The notes under the pieces: generated by a model
What the model was told of the DNA's origin: nothing
Database searches by the model: none
What the model saw: the letters and a program-made list of their open reading frames with translations, nothing else
Translations under genes and position numbers: made by a program
Shown here: positions 22,010 through 34,177 of the stretch, piece by piece
How positions within the stretch are numbered: the first letter of the stretch is position 1
Layout of the letters: the number at the start of each line of letters is the position of its first letter
From: Prostheceraeus crozeri
Taxonomy: Eukaryota > Platyhelminthes > Polycladida > Euryleptidae
DNA: 64,000 nucleotides
Assembly (NCBI GenBank): GCA_907163375.1
Contig: CAJQUW010009190.1
Coordinates: 38,371-102,370 of the forward strand
Direction of reading: 5' to 3'

Positions 22010-23900
22010 CAAGTAATAAGACAATTTAGCCTACTGTAGGCCTACACGGACATGTGCAAAACTTCGCCTTTAATCAAATTATGCTCCGCATACATTTTGT
22101 ATTGATGTAGGTCCGTTATATGCATGCACAGTTGCACATATCAAAAACACTAAACATCAACAAATTGAAAAATTAAATGATAGCTTGCTTGCGAAGAATT
22201 CCATAATTATAATCCAAACATTGAACACATACAAACGTAGATCACGACAACGCTACTTTATTTTACAAAATTCATCAAAATCATAGGAATTTTGTTTTGA
22301 TGAAAGTTCAATAAACAGATTTTTCTATTGCTTCCGAATAACATTTCATATCAATTTCTTGTTTGTTTTCAAGCACTCCTAACGATCTGAGATTTCACAC
22401 CAAAAGTTGTCAAAGTGTATCTGAATCAACTGAAAGTTGCCCTATTTCAACAACACTATTCAAATTCAATATTCAAATTCCTTGGTTGAATAGTGGATAT
22501 GATAAAGCATCCTCAGCGGTTCTGCATTTGTCTCTGTATAACTGCGTATGATTCCATGATTACAAGAATGATGGCAAAAACAGCTGCTGCCCAATTGCCC
22601 CGCATTCTCCATCCCGACAATGTTATTCAGCCCGCCAGGTTGAATAGTAGCCTCATGCTTGTAGCATTGAAGCTGATAGTACAGGCGTCGACACGGTTCC
22701 GATAATTAAAGAGTCTTGCGATAACGCACCTAATATAAGTGTTATTGTTGCTAAATGTTAGAGGAGACGTCCAAGAAACAAGAAGTGGAATCAAAACTAA
22801 CGCTGATTGACATCGTTGCTTACTACAATAGCTACTTTGGAATCAAACCGAATTACTAAGCCGTAAAACAGTTTACTACATCATAAAAATCGATGGAATC
22901 AATTCACAACTTTACACAGAAAATAAATAGGCATTCAGTGAATACTTTGAATACTATACACGCCACTGGAATTTATTCTTATTATGAAAATGTCTATGCA
23001 ATGAATTCTCTTACTTAACATTTTAATTTGAGCCTATAACCTACAGCCCTACATGTATATTCTCACTTTACAGTATGGCGACATTTTTTTGAGCACTCTG
23101 TACATATTATTTCTGTACAATTGGTATAATTTTTTTCCGCCATCCTTGCAGTTGACTGCTTCCTTGATAACATTTTAGAAGCGAGGGTGATAATGTTGTT
23201 GTCATCGACCACGTTTCCTTCATTCATACATTCTAACGTTTTGATCACTCATTTGTTACTTTGATATTACAATCGACAAACAACAGGAAACAGGTAAATT
23301 CATTAGAGGGAACCTGGTATACGACGTGGCTTATCGGTGTCGGAGCCGCCGATGAGGCGATATATGACTAGGACCGAAGGAAATAAGGAGATAAGAACGC
23401 CTCTGTCGTCAGCCCCTCAATACTGCCGCGGAGAACAGAATTTTAAGTACCGGTAATAGTTATTGCACTGGGAGCAACAGTCGAACGCGTAGCGCGAGAC
23501 TGGCTTCCAGTGAGATAACTAACTTATCGGCACTGCTTTTTGTGCACGGTGTCACACAAATCTTCCCTTTTTCTTGTGTGAGCCATGTGTGAGCACATGT
23601 GTAGCACATGTGCAGCACGCTTCAGACCGCTCTGGCATTGAAACACGGACTGGACATTTCTCTCGTGTAGTTGACAGAGACACGGGGAGATTCAAGAGAA
23701 GATGAGAAGTTAAATATGCAGTCAGAATTTCACTGAGTTGTCTCTTAGTGCTTTGCTTTTATTTTAGATGATCTCCACATGAGGACTAACCGTCAAACAT
23801 AAAACGTTATTGATTGTTCGTTTAAATCACTTCGATTTTATTGTAATTTCTAAGTGTGATTTTAGGAATGTTTTATGGAACGTGTTATGAGGAGCACGCG
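22010..23900. other. No gene recognised
   Basis: 1.9 kb without a credible exon. A GC-richer block at about 23290-23560 (GTGGCTTATCGGTGTCGGAG onwards) looks like a distinct insertion. It has an A-box-like start but no B box, so it is not called a SINE or tRNA. Confidence 0.45.
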
Positions 23901-24039
23901 TCATACCGCTGTGGAACAGAAACCCGGAGTAATTATTTCTGTAATATGAGTGACAGCGGCATGTGATAATTAATTGGGAGTCTGCAGTCCGAGAATTGAG
24001 AGAAGATGATTCGAATCAAATACTTTTAGATTTTCATTA

Positions 24040-25010
24040 AAGTATCTAGTTTCCTTGCTTTTCCATTATCTCTACACTTCATGATTAATAGTCTGGAGTC
24101 CAAGAAATTTAAGGATTGTGAGACGCAAGCAGTTAGAAATTTTGACAGAAGTGTGCATGTTCTATGTTTTCGCTCCATTTTATCACAACATTTGGGCTGA
24201 CCGCTTTCTTTCCACAACATCGATAATTTCTTCCACTTCACTATGTGATCAATTTTCTAGGAGCGATGAAGTCCATACGTTTCCTTTGGTGTCAGTTATC
24301 TATCTTCTCACTTATTTATGTGTAATTTTATATGTAATATGGTTTTCATCACTCCCAGAACTTCATCCTTCCTTACTTCATGTTTAAAAATTTGCTTTGT
24401 TCTGCTTTCTCGATTATATGTGCTCTTCGTTACTTTGTATATACTCATTGGTTGATATTCGCGATTTGCATCAATTAGAATACTTTCAATATTTCGTCCG
24501 TTTTTTGATATATTTCATCATACACGGGAATGGGATAGTAGCTTATTATTCACCGAGACTGGAACATTGCCAAGCACAATTAAAATCTGGCAATCATAGC
24601 ATAATTTGCGTGTTTTAATTATAAATGTGGAGGTGATTTACATAGGATTTATTATAACATTAATACTTTTTAACTTTGGGATTTTTTATATCTTTTCATA
24701 GAAGTATCTACACTTCAAGATTGATCGCTTTAATTACTATAAGAGCAGCACGCGGAATAAATTAATTGTCTGAAGTATAAGAAATTGAAGGATTAAGGCA
24801 GCTGCCGGTTCCATGTTTTTGTTGTACTTCATTGCTGCATCAGGGATGACCGCTTCTGCGACAGCCATGACTTATCCCACTTCACTATGTGATCAATTTT
24901 GGAGGAGTGAGAAAGTCTCCCACGTTTCCTATGGTGCTAAGTACTTTTTCACCTATTCATGTGCAATTGTATCTGAAGTATATTTTTCATCACTCTGAGA
25001 ACTTTCTTTA
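24040..25010 (+). repeat. Two diverged direct repeats
   Basis: Segments at about 24040-24370 and 24690-25010 share order and wording. Examples are CACTTCACTATGTGATCAATTTT, GACCGCTTCT and TTTTCATCACTC, with many differences between copies. Weaker similarity between 23590-23780 and 23870-24040 suggests the duplication began further left. Neither copy has a stable open frame. Confidence 0.6.
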
Positions 25011-25339
25011 AAATTCTCCCGCACGAATTAAGAATCTTGAAATCTTCACATCTTCTTGTGCTGATTACAATTGAAACATCTGAAACAACTTTATCCAGAC
25101 TATAGAGAGCAAACTAAAAGAAATCACATTAATTACCACAAAATCTTAAGCGCCCGATCCATGTTTTGTTTACTGTGTTTGTGTGACATGACCAAGACTT
25201 GACTTCATACATTTGTATTCTCACCCGCAAACAGACTTCACTTTCAACTTGTGTTGATGATGTAAACACCGCGATTCATTCCATTCCTACACAATGGCAT
25301 TCACACATTGCATACAGCCATGATTTGGAGGAGTGCAAT

Positions 25340-25500
25340 AAGCAACGAAAAAAGCTCGCCGTGCGATAACCAATCCACTAGTTGGTTGTCGCACGGGAGC
25401 TCTTGTTATCGTTCGCTGTGCGATAAGAAATATTATCGCCGCAACACAGAGAAAGTTTTCATGGTTCGCTCTGCGAGCCATGCCGCAGTGAAGGGGTTAA
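25340..25500. repeat. Lone piggyBac-type end with large palindromes
   Basis: TTAA at 25497-25500 abuts CCCCTTCACTGCGGCATGG (minus-strand reading), a piggyBac-like end. Just inside are the palindrome CATGGTTCGCTCTGCGAGCC at 25459 and a roughly 50-bp near-perfect palindrome at 25350-25400 centred on CACTAGTTGG. No transposase lies beside it; the partner end was not found. Confidence 0.55.
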
Positions 25501-25584
25501 AGCGATAGTTGAATAAATTTACGACATAGAAGTATTTACAGCTGCATAATTTAAGCATAACAACAATGAGATCACAACAGATGT

Positions 25585-25900
25585 CAAAATTTGCTTGACA
25601 GTCGCTTAGAGGTCCTCGATATAGAGTTCAGGTCCACTAATAATGCCGGCACATGAAGCACTCTAATTCCAAATTCTTCTAAACTGCTCAATCATTCCTT
25701 GCCGACATGGAAAGGCGCATTATCTTGTTCAAGCAGCCCTTGACTTCAGGTCAAACGACTCAAATACTTGTGGAACTACTCTATATTCTGTCATTTTCTC
25801 AATGTATCCATCGACCAGGCCCAGAAAGCAATTTGATCAAAATGTGAGCAGTTCACATCGGAGAAAACATAAAGGATGGGTGCGAGTAGGCCAAACGACA
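25585..25900 (-). pseudogene. Tc1/mariner transposase scrap
   Basis: The minus strand reads LLEQDNAPFHVGKE then LSSLEEFGIRVLHVPAL and VDLNSI. This matches the second catalytic aspartate motif (QDNAPxH) and a decayed version of the WPxxSPDLNPIE block of DDE_3 transposases. A preceding block in another frame reads YIEKMTEYRVVPQVFES. Only about 100 codons remain, with stops and a frame change. The N-terminal DNA-binding region is not seen. Confidence 0.6.
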
Positions 25901-25904
25901 TGAG

Positions 25905-26440
25905 ACCTTGACATATAATTGGAGAAGTGTGCTTTGGAAAAATGAGAAAACTTACAAACTTGATATCTTAGCAATTCACAATTTTAAATGTGATGTACAG
26001 GTATCATTCTGCATATTTTCGATTTTCTGTTGTTTTCTTTAGTATTTTCCAATTAAATAGTATGATATTTTCATTGTTGTGCTTTTTCGAGAGTGCTTAT
26101 TTCTGAGAGTTATTGTACATGTACATGCTGATTTTTGCTGTAGACTTCATGACTTTGATCTATCGCAGGACACTGTTATATCTTGACTTGTCACGAGTGT
26201 GTGGGATATCTCTGTTGCGTCATAGAAAGCTGACTCGTCATCCTCCGACCACTGATAGCTGACAATGGATTTCTTTTGATTGATGCTGAAATGAAGTTGA
26301 CAAGTTTCAGTCGCATATCATTGTCCGCGGTGAGATGTCTATGTTGCGTCATGGCTAGTTGACTCGCCATCGAAAACCTCCTTCACATGCCGATAATTGA
26401 AAGGCAAAGCCTTTGAGTGATGCTGGAAAGAAGATTATAC
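25905..26440. other. No gene recognised; 3' flank of the Toll-like gene
   Basis: A sequence containing TCATAGAAAGCTGACTCGTCATC at about 26220 recurs in variant form near 26347 (TCATGGCTAGTTGACTCGCCATC), a small degenerate duplication of about 125 bp. No exon found. Confidence 0.45.
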
Positions 26441-26447
26441 ATGTATT

Positions 26448-26453
26448 TTTATT
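26448..26453 (-). promoter_or_regulatory. Candidate poly(A) signal of the Toll-like gene
   Basis: AATAAA on the minus strand, about 95 bases after the stop codon at 26546. Confidence 0.45.
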
Positions 26454-26545
26454 AGAATTATTGTCATCGGTTTAATACAGTAGGCCATGCAGCTCATGAT
26501 GGTGGGCTCGTAATGGACTTCTTGATCACAGTAATACAAACTGAA

Positions 26546-29500
26546 TCAATTAGCTGCATTGATAAGTTGCTGATTTTCGTCGGAAATATTCAAATTTTCA
26601 TCATTGTGCGGAGGTGGAAAACTTATCAACAATTTTGCCCAGAAACGTCGTTCATGCCATTTCAAAATCTGCAGTCGATGAGGATTATCAGAGATAATGT
26701 GCCATTTCTCACTTTTGCAAACTTGGTCAGTCAATGTGACAATTACGATATCGTTTGGTATCCGACTCTTTGGTCGACTGAATTCATACAAGATGATACA
26801 GAGAGCTTCGTAATAATAATCGTCCTGTAGTAAATCATTAGATGCAATCACGACACAAACTTGTACCTTTCTTAAGAGTTCAAGAATGCTTCTTAAGCGA
26901 GCAGCTCCTGGCAGGTGATGAAACAGACTAATAGTAGATATATTTCGACGTGTTGTACCACGCAAATGGTCTCGTATTTCATCATATTTACCAGATTGAG
27001 TATCTGTAAAGAGGAACTCAACATCATATTCATTTTTGTGCTGTGTCCGTAACCGAAAAATTGAGCGAGCTATTGACCATGTCAATTTGCTATCCAAGTG
27101 GATGTACACACGTTTGGCAAAATTGGTGAAGAACAATGCAGAAATGATTAACACTATCGAAACCGGAACAACGGTCATCGTTATTTGAATTGAGCGTCTG
27201 TGGTAAAAGTTTCTTTTCTTGAATGCGGCAAAAGAATGGCAAGCATTTTTCAGGGTCATTTCGGTTAAAGGGATAACGTCTTTTCCTCCTGTCACCACTC
27301 TCATATCCTCCTCAACCCGGCAGGTATTGGGTAACAATGCATTAATGTGCTTGCTCCAATGAATGAAGGGTAATACAGTTTTGCAGTCACAAACTATTGG
27401 ATTTTCTCTCAAATTCAGAATTGCCAAGGTGCTTACTAAACGGAATGATTTGAATGTTGGCTTAAAGATCAGATTATCCTTTAGTTTCAGGTTATGCAAA
27501 TTATGCAAACCCTCAAATACTCCCGGTTCTATGTAAGATATCAAGTTTTGTTCAAGCTTCAGCATGGTCATCTTCGGCATTGTTTTGAAAATACCATTTT
27601 GCAAGTAACGAATCTGATTATTTTGAAGACGTAATTGTGTCACATTTTGAAGACAATCATTAAAAGGAGAGCCTGCGATGTAACCTAAATTGTTGCCAGT
27701 AATTTGAATCCGAGTAGCCCGAACATTAATATATGGAATCTCATGGAGGTCCAGATCCTCACAATACACAATGACTCTTCCAAATGCTTCAGTAAATATG
27801 CAATAGCATCGAGGTGGACAATAAGAGATATGATTGTCACATTTCATTTTCTCAATCAAAGCATTATTTGATGGACTTTTGACAAGGCAAAAAAAATCTT
27901 GAATTCTATTATGCTTGCCATAAATAGATGTCTCACCGAAGACTGACTGACATTTCTGACTCTTGTAAAGTCGAAGACTGGGTTGGTGATAAATTGTTTT
28001 CTTCTGTACATATAAAAATATAAAGGCCGATGAGCAATCACAAATAACAGTCTCGGGAATGTTAAATAGCCTTATCACTACTCGTGCATTATCCGACAAA
28101 CGTGGACTTGTAGCAAACATCTGAACGTCTATAATAACGATGGGGTTGTTGCTTAGATCAATAGTTTTGATGCCAGTAAAATACCGTATTGTCCCCGACT
28201 TCAGATATTCCAGCTGATTGTGCGACAGATCAAGATGCTCAACAAATTTACCAAATCCGTTATCGTCCAATGAAATAATAGATATTTGATTGTAAGAATA
28301 ATTAGCTGTGTAAACTCTGAATTTGAAGGCAAAGGGTTTTGCTTCGTGGAGATAATTGAAGCTGATGTCCAGTAAATCTAAACTGACTGAATGATGAAAG
28401 CAGGATGAGCTGATGTCCGTAAGTGAATTGTTTGAGAAATCTACAGTCCTCACACCGTGGAATTGCTTGAGAAAGTCGTCAGACAGTTGTTGAAGATTGT
28501 TGCCACTTAGATTAAGAGTTCTCAGTAAATATCGATCACATGTTAACAATTGAAAAGTAAGGAAAGAGCTTATATAATTTCCTTGAAGCTGAATATCCAC
28601 AACACTGCTGTGACCAAATAGAACTAGTGGCATCTTTTTGAGATGATTATCCGTCATCTTGATGTTACTCAGTTGAGTCCTTGAGTAGAGAAGACAGATT
28701 TGGGATATTTCAGATTTATTGACATCGTTGTCCAGATCATTGAGTATATCCACCAATAAATGTTGGGTAAGTCTGGTTTGATTATGCCAACCCTGAAATG
28801 AAATTAAAAAAATGATAGAATTAAGGACAAAAGTTAAAAATTCTGCAATCTACTTGCGGGTAAATGCATTTTATACAACAATATTTTGGACAATTTTTGT
28901 TCTCAACTTTGCATCTACGTTTTCTTTGAAACTTGCATGTTTAGACAATTTTTCATGCTGAACTCAAAAATCATAACATCGAATGAAAATTGGTTCTGAG
29001 GTAAGGATTTAACATACAAAAGACAAGTTTTCTGACAAACGTTGTTATATAAAATGGATTTACCCCTACATTTGTTGATCGAGTAATCACACAAGCGTGT
29101 GCAGACTGCCCTAAATATTTGCGCTTATTTAAAGGTAATGATGCAGAAGAGAAGCTGGCCAATTCATACGTCACTCAAACAAATCTGAAATTAACGAATA
29201 AATTCCCATTCAGATTAGATCAACTTTAAAATCATGAACTAAAATGACCCCGTGCAGTGTCCCAAATTTACTACATTCCGCATTGCCTCGTCAAACACAT
29301 TTCATATTGTTGCAGTATAATGAAATTCAAAAGACATTATCTACACTATCCTAACTAATGTAGTCATTTGCAATTTTAGCATGCAGTTTGTTCCATGTGG
29401 TGCATGTCATCATACAGAATCCTATAAGAAATGAATATCATTTATATTTGATGGGGTTAGCCAGCAAAGTCAATGTCCCAAGAGTGGTATCATAAATATG

Positions 29501-30689
29501 TACATAGGGCTGTCTGAATGTGATTATTTGCCAAAATCTCCGATTTGATCATTTGCTTGGAAGTTAACATTGTAGCGACATAGTTAGTAATTTCTATGGT
29601 AAAAATTGCCATGTAACGTACTGGATAGGAACATAGATATTGAATAATTTTAATTTCTCCTGTTATTCAAAATTTGGTTCGATTGTAAAATATGTGTTAG
29701 TATCAACTTATATGATCGAGATTGATCTTTCTTCCACTAATATTTTGCGATTGCAGCAATTTTACTATTTGATTGCAATAGAAATGCATAGTGTCATACT
29801 CGTATATTTAATATTTGAACATATCAAAAAGATGCCTCAATATAATCACTATGCATTTATTTTCATGTCCGCATGCTTTTGACCTTACCTGAAATCGCCG
29901 ACTTAATTTGTTTACGAACATAAGTGTCTCATTGCTGAAACTATCTTGCATTTCAGAAATACGCTGCGGGAACTGGAATACTAGATATTGACGAAGAGCT
30001 TCAAATGCTGTAGAGATAATTTCATCTCCGGTCGTCTTCAGAGGATTCTCGATAAGTTCAATATCTTGCATTCTTTCATTGAAGAACAACAGAACAAGAT
30101 CAATTGGAAGTAAAGAGGTTATTTTGCCTTTCTGCAGACTTAAGCCTTGAATCAGAGGACAGTGAAAGAGAACATTAGACGGGATGTGCATCAGTTCACC
30201 TCCATGAATTTTCAGTTGTTTTAATTGACAATCTTTCTTTATGTTCTCCTGCGTTTTGACGATGAGATCAAAGAAGAACGCAAGATCACTTGTGCCGATT
30301 TCTGCCGTCCAATCGAAGTTAACTTTCCATGACCATTTAACCAGAGAGGTATTTGGAAGAACTCTTGCGATTATTGGACAATCTTTTATGGAAAGACGAT
30401 AAAGACTCAGCTGTTCAGATACCAAATTGTCCAAATCAATTGATTCGCATTTTCTACTTGGATTGCAGGATAATTCTAAAGATTTGATACCCATCCATGG
30501 GAGATGCGAACATTCATCATAATCAGTGAGATTTACGTTTGAAGCAATCAAATAACAGACAGCATGATCAGCAATCGATTTGCACAAGCATTTAGAGGGA
30601 ATGAGACAGTGCGAGCGGATCCATGGCATGGAGGAATGAGTTTCAAGGATCAGCATCGATAGAACCGCAGTCAGTAAAAACGACATCAT
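26546..30689 (-). CDS. Toll-like receptor, two coding exons
   Basis: Exon 1 runs 30689-29889 (267 codons) and exon 2 runs 28792-26546. Both junctions are phase 0, giving 1,015 residues. Exon 1 starts with a signal peptide (MMSFLLTAVLSMLILETHSS) and a cysteine cap (C..CLC) and holds irregular leucine-rich repeats. Exon 2 continues with leucine-rich repeats, a cysteine cap (VICDC), a second N-cap (CPPRCYC), more repeats, a C-cap (NPIVCDC), a membrane helix (MTVVPVSIVLIISALFF, about 805-828) and a TIR domain (about 856-990). Two repeat blocks split by back-to-back caps is the 'multiple cysteine cluster' form usual in protostome Toll and some other invertebrate receptors. Box 3 (RFW) is present and box 2 keeps LPG, but box 1 is unusual (YDVEFLFT). 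A membrane innate-immune or developmental receptor role is inferred from the family; the ligand is unknown. Confidence 0.93.
28793..29888 (-). other. Intron of the Toll-like receptor gene
   Basis: The donor CAG|GTAAGG lies at 29888 and the acceptor TTTAATTTCATTTCAG ends at 28793. Both are strong matches to metazoan consensus and keep phase 0. The open frame of exon 1 runs on into the intron for 26 codons, and exon 2 lacks its own ATG, so splicing is needed for a full receptor. The 1.1-kb intron holds no recognised element. Confidence 0.9.
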
Positions 30690-30760
30690 TCTGTAAGTGA
30701 ATACTTGAACACAAACGCTTGCACATATATCTTGCTCATGAAGTAAACATCCGATGTTAG
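30690..30760 (-). promoter_or_regulatory. Possible core promoter of the Toll-like gene
   Basis: On the minus strand, GATATATG (about 30724-30731) stands some 35-40 bases before the ATG. It could be a TATA element with a very short leader. Alternatively, CACTTACAG just before the ATG may be an acceptor for an upstream non-coding exon. Neither is proven. Confidence 0.3.
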
Positions 30761-31520
30761 TTGCGTGTGATATCTTATCTCATGAGCGACATGTAGGATA
30801 ACCATTTCAAGTACAGTAGACCTATTACGCAACATACCACGTATACATTTTAGATACTAAATATTCATCCACGCTTAACCCTAATTCTGTGCAGACCGCT
30901 ACAAATGCATGAACAAGATAAAATGGATCTGTTATACCTTCTGTGATGGAAAATATTATGATCTTCCACTACTTTCTCTTCATTCTGGGGCGACCGCATA
31001 GAAGCACTGTTAGGCTGGCAAATCTCTAACAGCATCACTAACCCATTAGGGGTGTGCACAGAAGGACTGTTGGTCATATTGGTTAGCGATCGCTACGTTT
31101 GTGATTGCCTATCTGTGACCGGTTTCTGTATGCATTAAGAGGTGATACTTCTATTCTCCCACCCCCACATTTTTCAAGTTCGCAATTGGATTTAGAATAG
31201 ACTTGATCTGTCACTGAGCGAAACTACAACACGACTGAGAAGTCTTACGTGAACCCTGGGATGAAGGATTGGTCCCTTGGGTACTCAGTTAGATGACAAG
31301 GTACAGCTGTGATCATTAACTTCGTTTGATTGTTGTCTACAGATAAATGACGAGGAGTTGTCTAATTCTGAGGCTGTTACAAGTCAGATAAAAGGTATTG
31401 TATTTCACTCTCGATGGCTTTGGAGGTCATAGTAATGATTGAAATGAGTTCTCTCCATTATCTGTGACTAACAGCGATCAAGAATTGCAATATTCATAGA
31501 CTTTTCAAGAGTTACATGCA
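30760..31520. other. No gene recognised
   Basis: Upstream flank of the Toll-like gene; no domain or repeat border is visible. Confidence 0.5.
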
Positions 31521-31522
31521 AT

Positions 31523-31629
31523 AGCATTGTATCATGAATTTTGCGGGCAGAAATATCAGACAGTCTCGGCTGCTAACGCAGCCTCGTCTATGTCTGATAT
31601 TACTGCCCTAAAAATCCATGATATAATGC
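31523..31629. repeat. 107-bp hairpin with GGCTGC/GCAGCC core
   Basis: Arms 31523-31562 and 31591-31629 are reverse complements over about 39 bases with a handful of mismatches (shared words AATATCAGACA and GGGCAG). The centre GGCTGCTAACGCAGCC adds a second stem. It may be a tiny MITE or a transcribed hairpin. No precursor evidence is available here. Confidence 0.8.
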
Positions 31630-31639
31630 TACATTCTAT

Positions 31640-33020
31640 GGCCTCTGGAAGATGATAAAATATAGATTTCTACGATTTTCTTCCCTGACAAAGACCATAG
31701 AATTCATATATATCTATTGAATCTTTTAGAGATAGAATCATCGTATCTCTATGTCACTATGCGCCTATCTATTGAAATCCTATATATCTATTGAAATATT
31801 ATCCTGAATGCCCTAGACGTCAGGATAAATTTTTCTGACGGCTGGCGACTGGAAAAACATAGCACGAGGTTAGAAGATAAGAGGAGTTTTACACTCTCAA
31901 CGCTATGCGACGTTAATGAGACTGCCCGTAGAAGCAAGAGAAGATCGTTGACGATGCAACACTTCCGGGTGTCCCAACAGAAATGTGTGGGGGGGGGAGA
32001 GAATAGAAGTGCCCAAAAGGTTACTAGTGTTGAGTGCCTTGCATATTGAATTCATCACAGAATTAGACAGGTGGTCTCTCCTTCCTTCCGTTTGACTAGA
32101 AGGGAAGCATTGGAACATGTAGCGTAAATGAAATGGCACAATCTCCTGACTAAATACCATAACAATCGAACAATGAGCAGCCAGTTCAACATTAGACACG
32201 TCAAATTGTGCAAAGTTTCAGTGACTGTTATCAACCGGATCACACAGCAAAGAGACATAGTCGATGCCAAGTTCTGCAGAGAAGTTTGTGAACGTTTTTT
32301 CATGCGCCTGCTAATTTTTTAAAATGATCGGAAGGCCCAACATTATCGAGAAAACTTTTGCGCAATGATCTGAATTCTTCGAATCTGAAAGAGTCGTGGC
32401 GATCGGAGCATTTTGAAGGAATTCAGAGCAATCCGCAAGCGACGCACGTCAATTATTCCTATCTCTGTAAGGTATTAAAAATTTCATTTGCGCACTTATT
32501 AAGTTCCTGCATGTGCCATCTGTTTGAATCAGTTTGCACTTCTAACAAAGTGCAAAACATTGATTAAACAATCTAATTCTGTGGAATTCATTGCAGATGA
32601 CGTTCGCTTCATCATCCGACTGATCCGAGATAAGAAGTCGTGCTGCTTTCAGCATTGAAGCAGGAGATTGATGACTTACCGAAAGCGCGTGCGCTTGCCT
32701 ACGCATGCTTTCGTGACCACTACATGGTAAAAGATAGATGACTAGCTCTTATTATGCGCTGCATGGCAATTACAATGGCACTCAATGTGATCTGCAATGT
32801 GGCTGCTGACATAACAGGCACGCGTGAATTAGGAAACTCGCTGTCTCAGATAATATATTATTCATAAATCTATACTTTCATGCCGGCATTCTATTTGAGT
32901 TTCTATTAGAGAGCTTCTTTATCATCAGTAGCACACAGATGAAATACGTAAACAGTCAGCACAGAAACAAATTATCATCACCTTTGGTGTCATATACTGA
33001 CTATGATCGCTGGTCATGGT
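31640..33020. other. No gene recognised
   Basis: Overlapping small open frames at 31903-32303 (minus) have no recognised domains. TATATCTATTGAA recurs three times near 31706-31800. Confidence 0.45.
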
Positions 33021-33029
33021 TGGCCACAA

Positions 33030-34120
33030 TCGTCGTTGTAAACAAAGCGGAAAGTCGTGTTTCTATGGCCATTGTGACACACTTTGGACTGTTTCACACC
33101 TGCGACTTTTTGCAGCACGGAAGTCGCGCGGTTATTTGTTTACCATTGCAGCCTGGAGCCTTTCACACCTGTCGCGCGTTTTCATTTTGCCACGAGAAAA
33201 TCGCGTGATTTTGGTTTTTGCTCCACAAATGATCTTTAACATCTCAAATTGAGAACATTTCTAAGTACAGCATGATGTGGCGATTAAAACGCATTGAGAA
33301 TTGCCAATTTTCGCTAAGTAGAACCGATTCTATCTGGAATAATATCTTTTATTTCCAAAGTGTTGATGTTCTCGAACTTCGTGTCAATCAATCAATACTG
33401 TAGACAATGCGCGTGTAAAAGATAATGACTCACGTCAGTCATTGTCACCAATTTAGATTTTGACCTCGTTCTCAGCCGTCAGGGGTCAGATGTTGGTGAT
33501 CCACACACCAAACTGATCCCCGGAGCATGAAGAAGTTGATGGAAATTTGATGATGGAATGAAGAAGTTTGGAGAGAAATTCTTGCCTTCGCCATCCCCTT
33601 TCCTGGGAGCAATATCCAGCAGAGACAATTGAGAAGCGATGTCCATGGAAGACAATAGCATAGTCGCGCGGATGTCAGGGTAGCATTATAGCCTATGGAG
33701 CCTTTCACACATGTCGCGCGTTTTAAAAGCGGCTAAATTGTCTCAAGAATTCTTCTGGAAATCGCGCGATTTTGAGGCAATTTTGAGTTTTGACCGACTA
33801 ACACAGCGTCAATCTGAGAACATTTCTGAGTACAGTATGTTACGGTATTTGAAACGCATTCCGAATTGCTAAATTTCGTTCAGTAGAACCGATTCTATCA
33901 CAAATAAAACATTTATAGTTCGAAAGTGTTGAGATTATTGACCTTCGCATACGTCAAACAGTAGTGCCTTCCATGGGCGTTCAGTCGACGATGACTGAAT
34001 GCAGTCCATGTCACCAATTTACATTTCGACTTCGTTCTCAGCCGTCAGTGCTCGGTTTTTGGTGATTCACGCACCAAAATGATCCCCAGAAAATGAAGAA
34101 GTAGATGACTCTTATGGCTT
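33030..34120 (+). repeat. Tandem duplication, about 550-bp period
   Basis: The block at about 33120-33560 is repeated at about 33660-34110. Shared words in order are GGAGCCTTTCACAC, GTCGCGCGTTTT, GAGAACATTTCT, AGTAGAACCGATTCTATC, GTCACCAATTTA, CGTTCTCAGCCGTCA and TGATCCCC. The copies differ at many positions. Repeated CGCGCG-containing words are notable in an AT-rich background. No protein frame is conserved between copies. Confidence 0.75.
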
Positions 34121-34169
34121 CCACCATGGAAAGAATTGTCTTCATGACATGCAAGACTCCCAGAGGGCC

Positions 34170-34177
34170 TTGCTCAT
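34170..34177. repeat. Left target-site duplication of hAT element
   Basis: TTGCTCAT, identical to 34769-34776 on the other side of the element. Confidence 0.9.

Noticed and set aside
23300-23400. tRNA-like A box (TGGCTTATCGG), possible SINE or tRNA
   Set aside because: No B box at the right distance, no cloverleaf and no second copy.
26513-26830. Plus-strand frame at the Toll-like gene's 3' end
   Set aside because: It is the antisense of the TIR-coding region.
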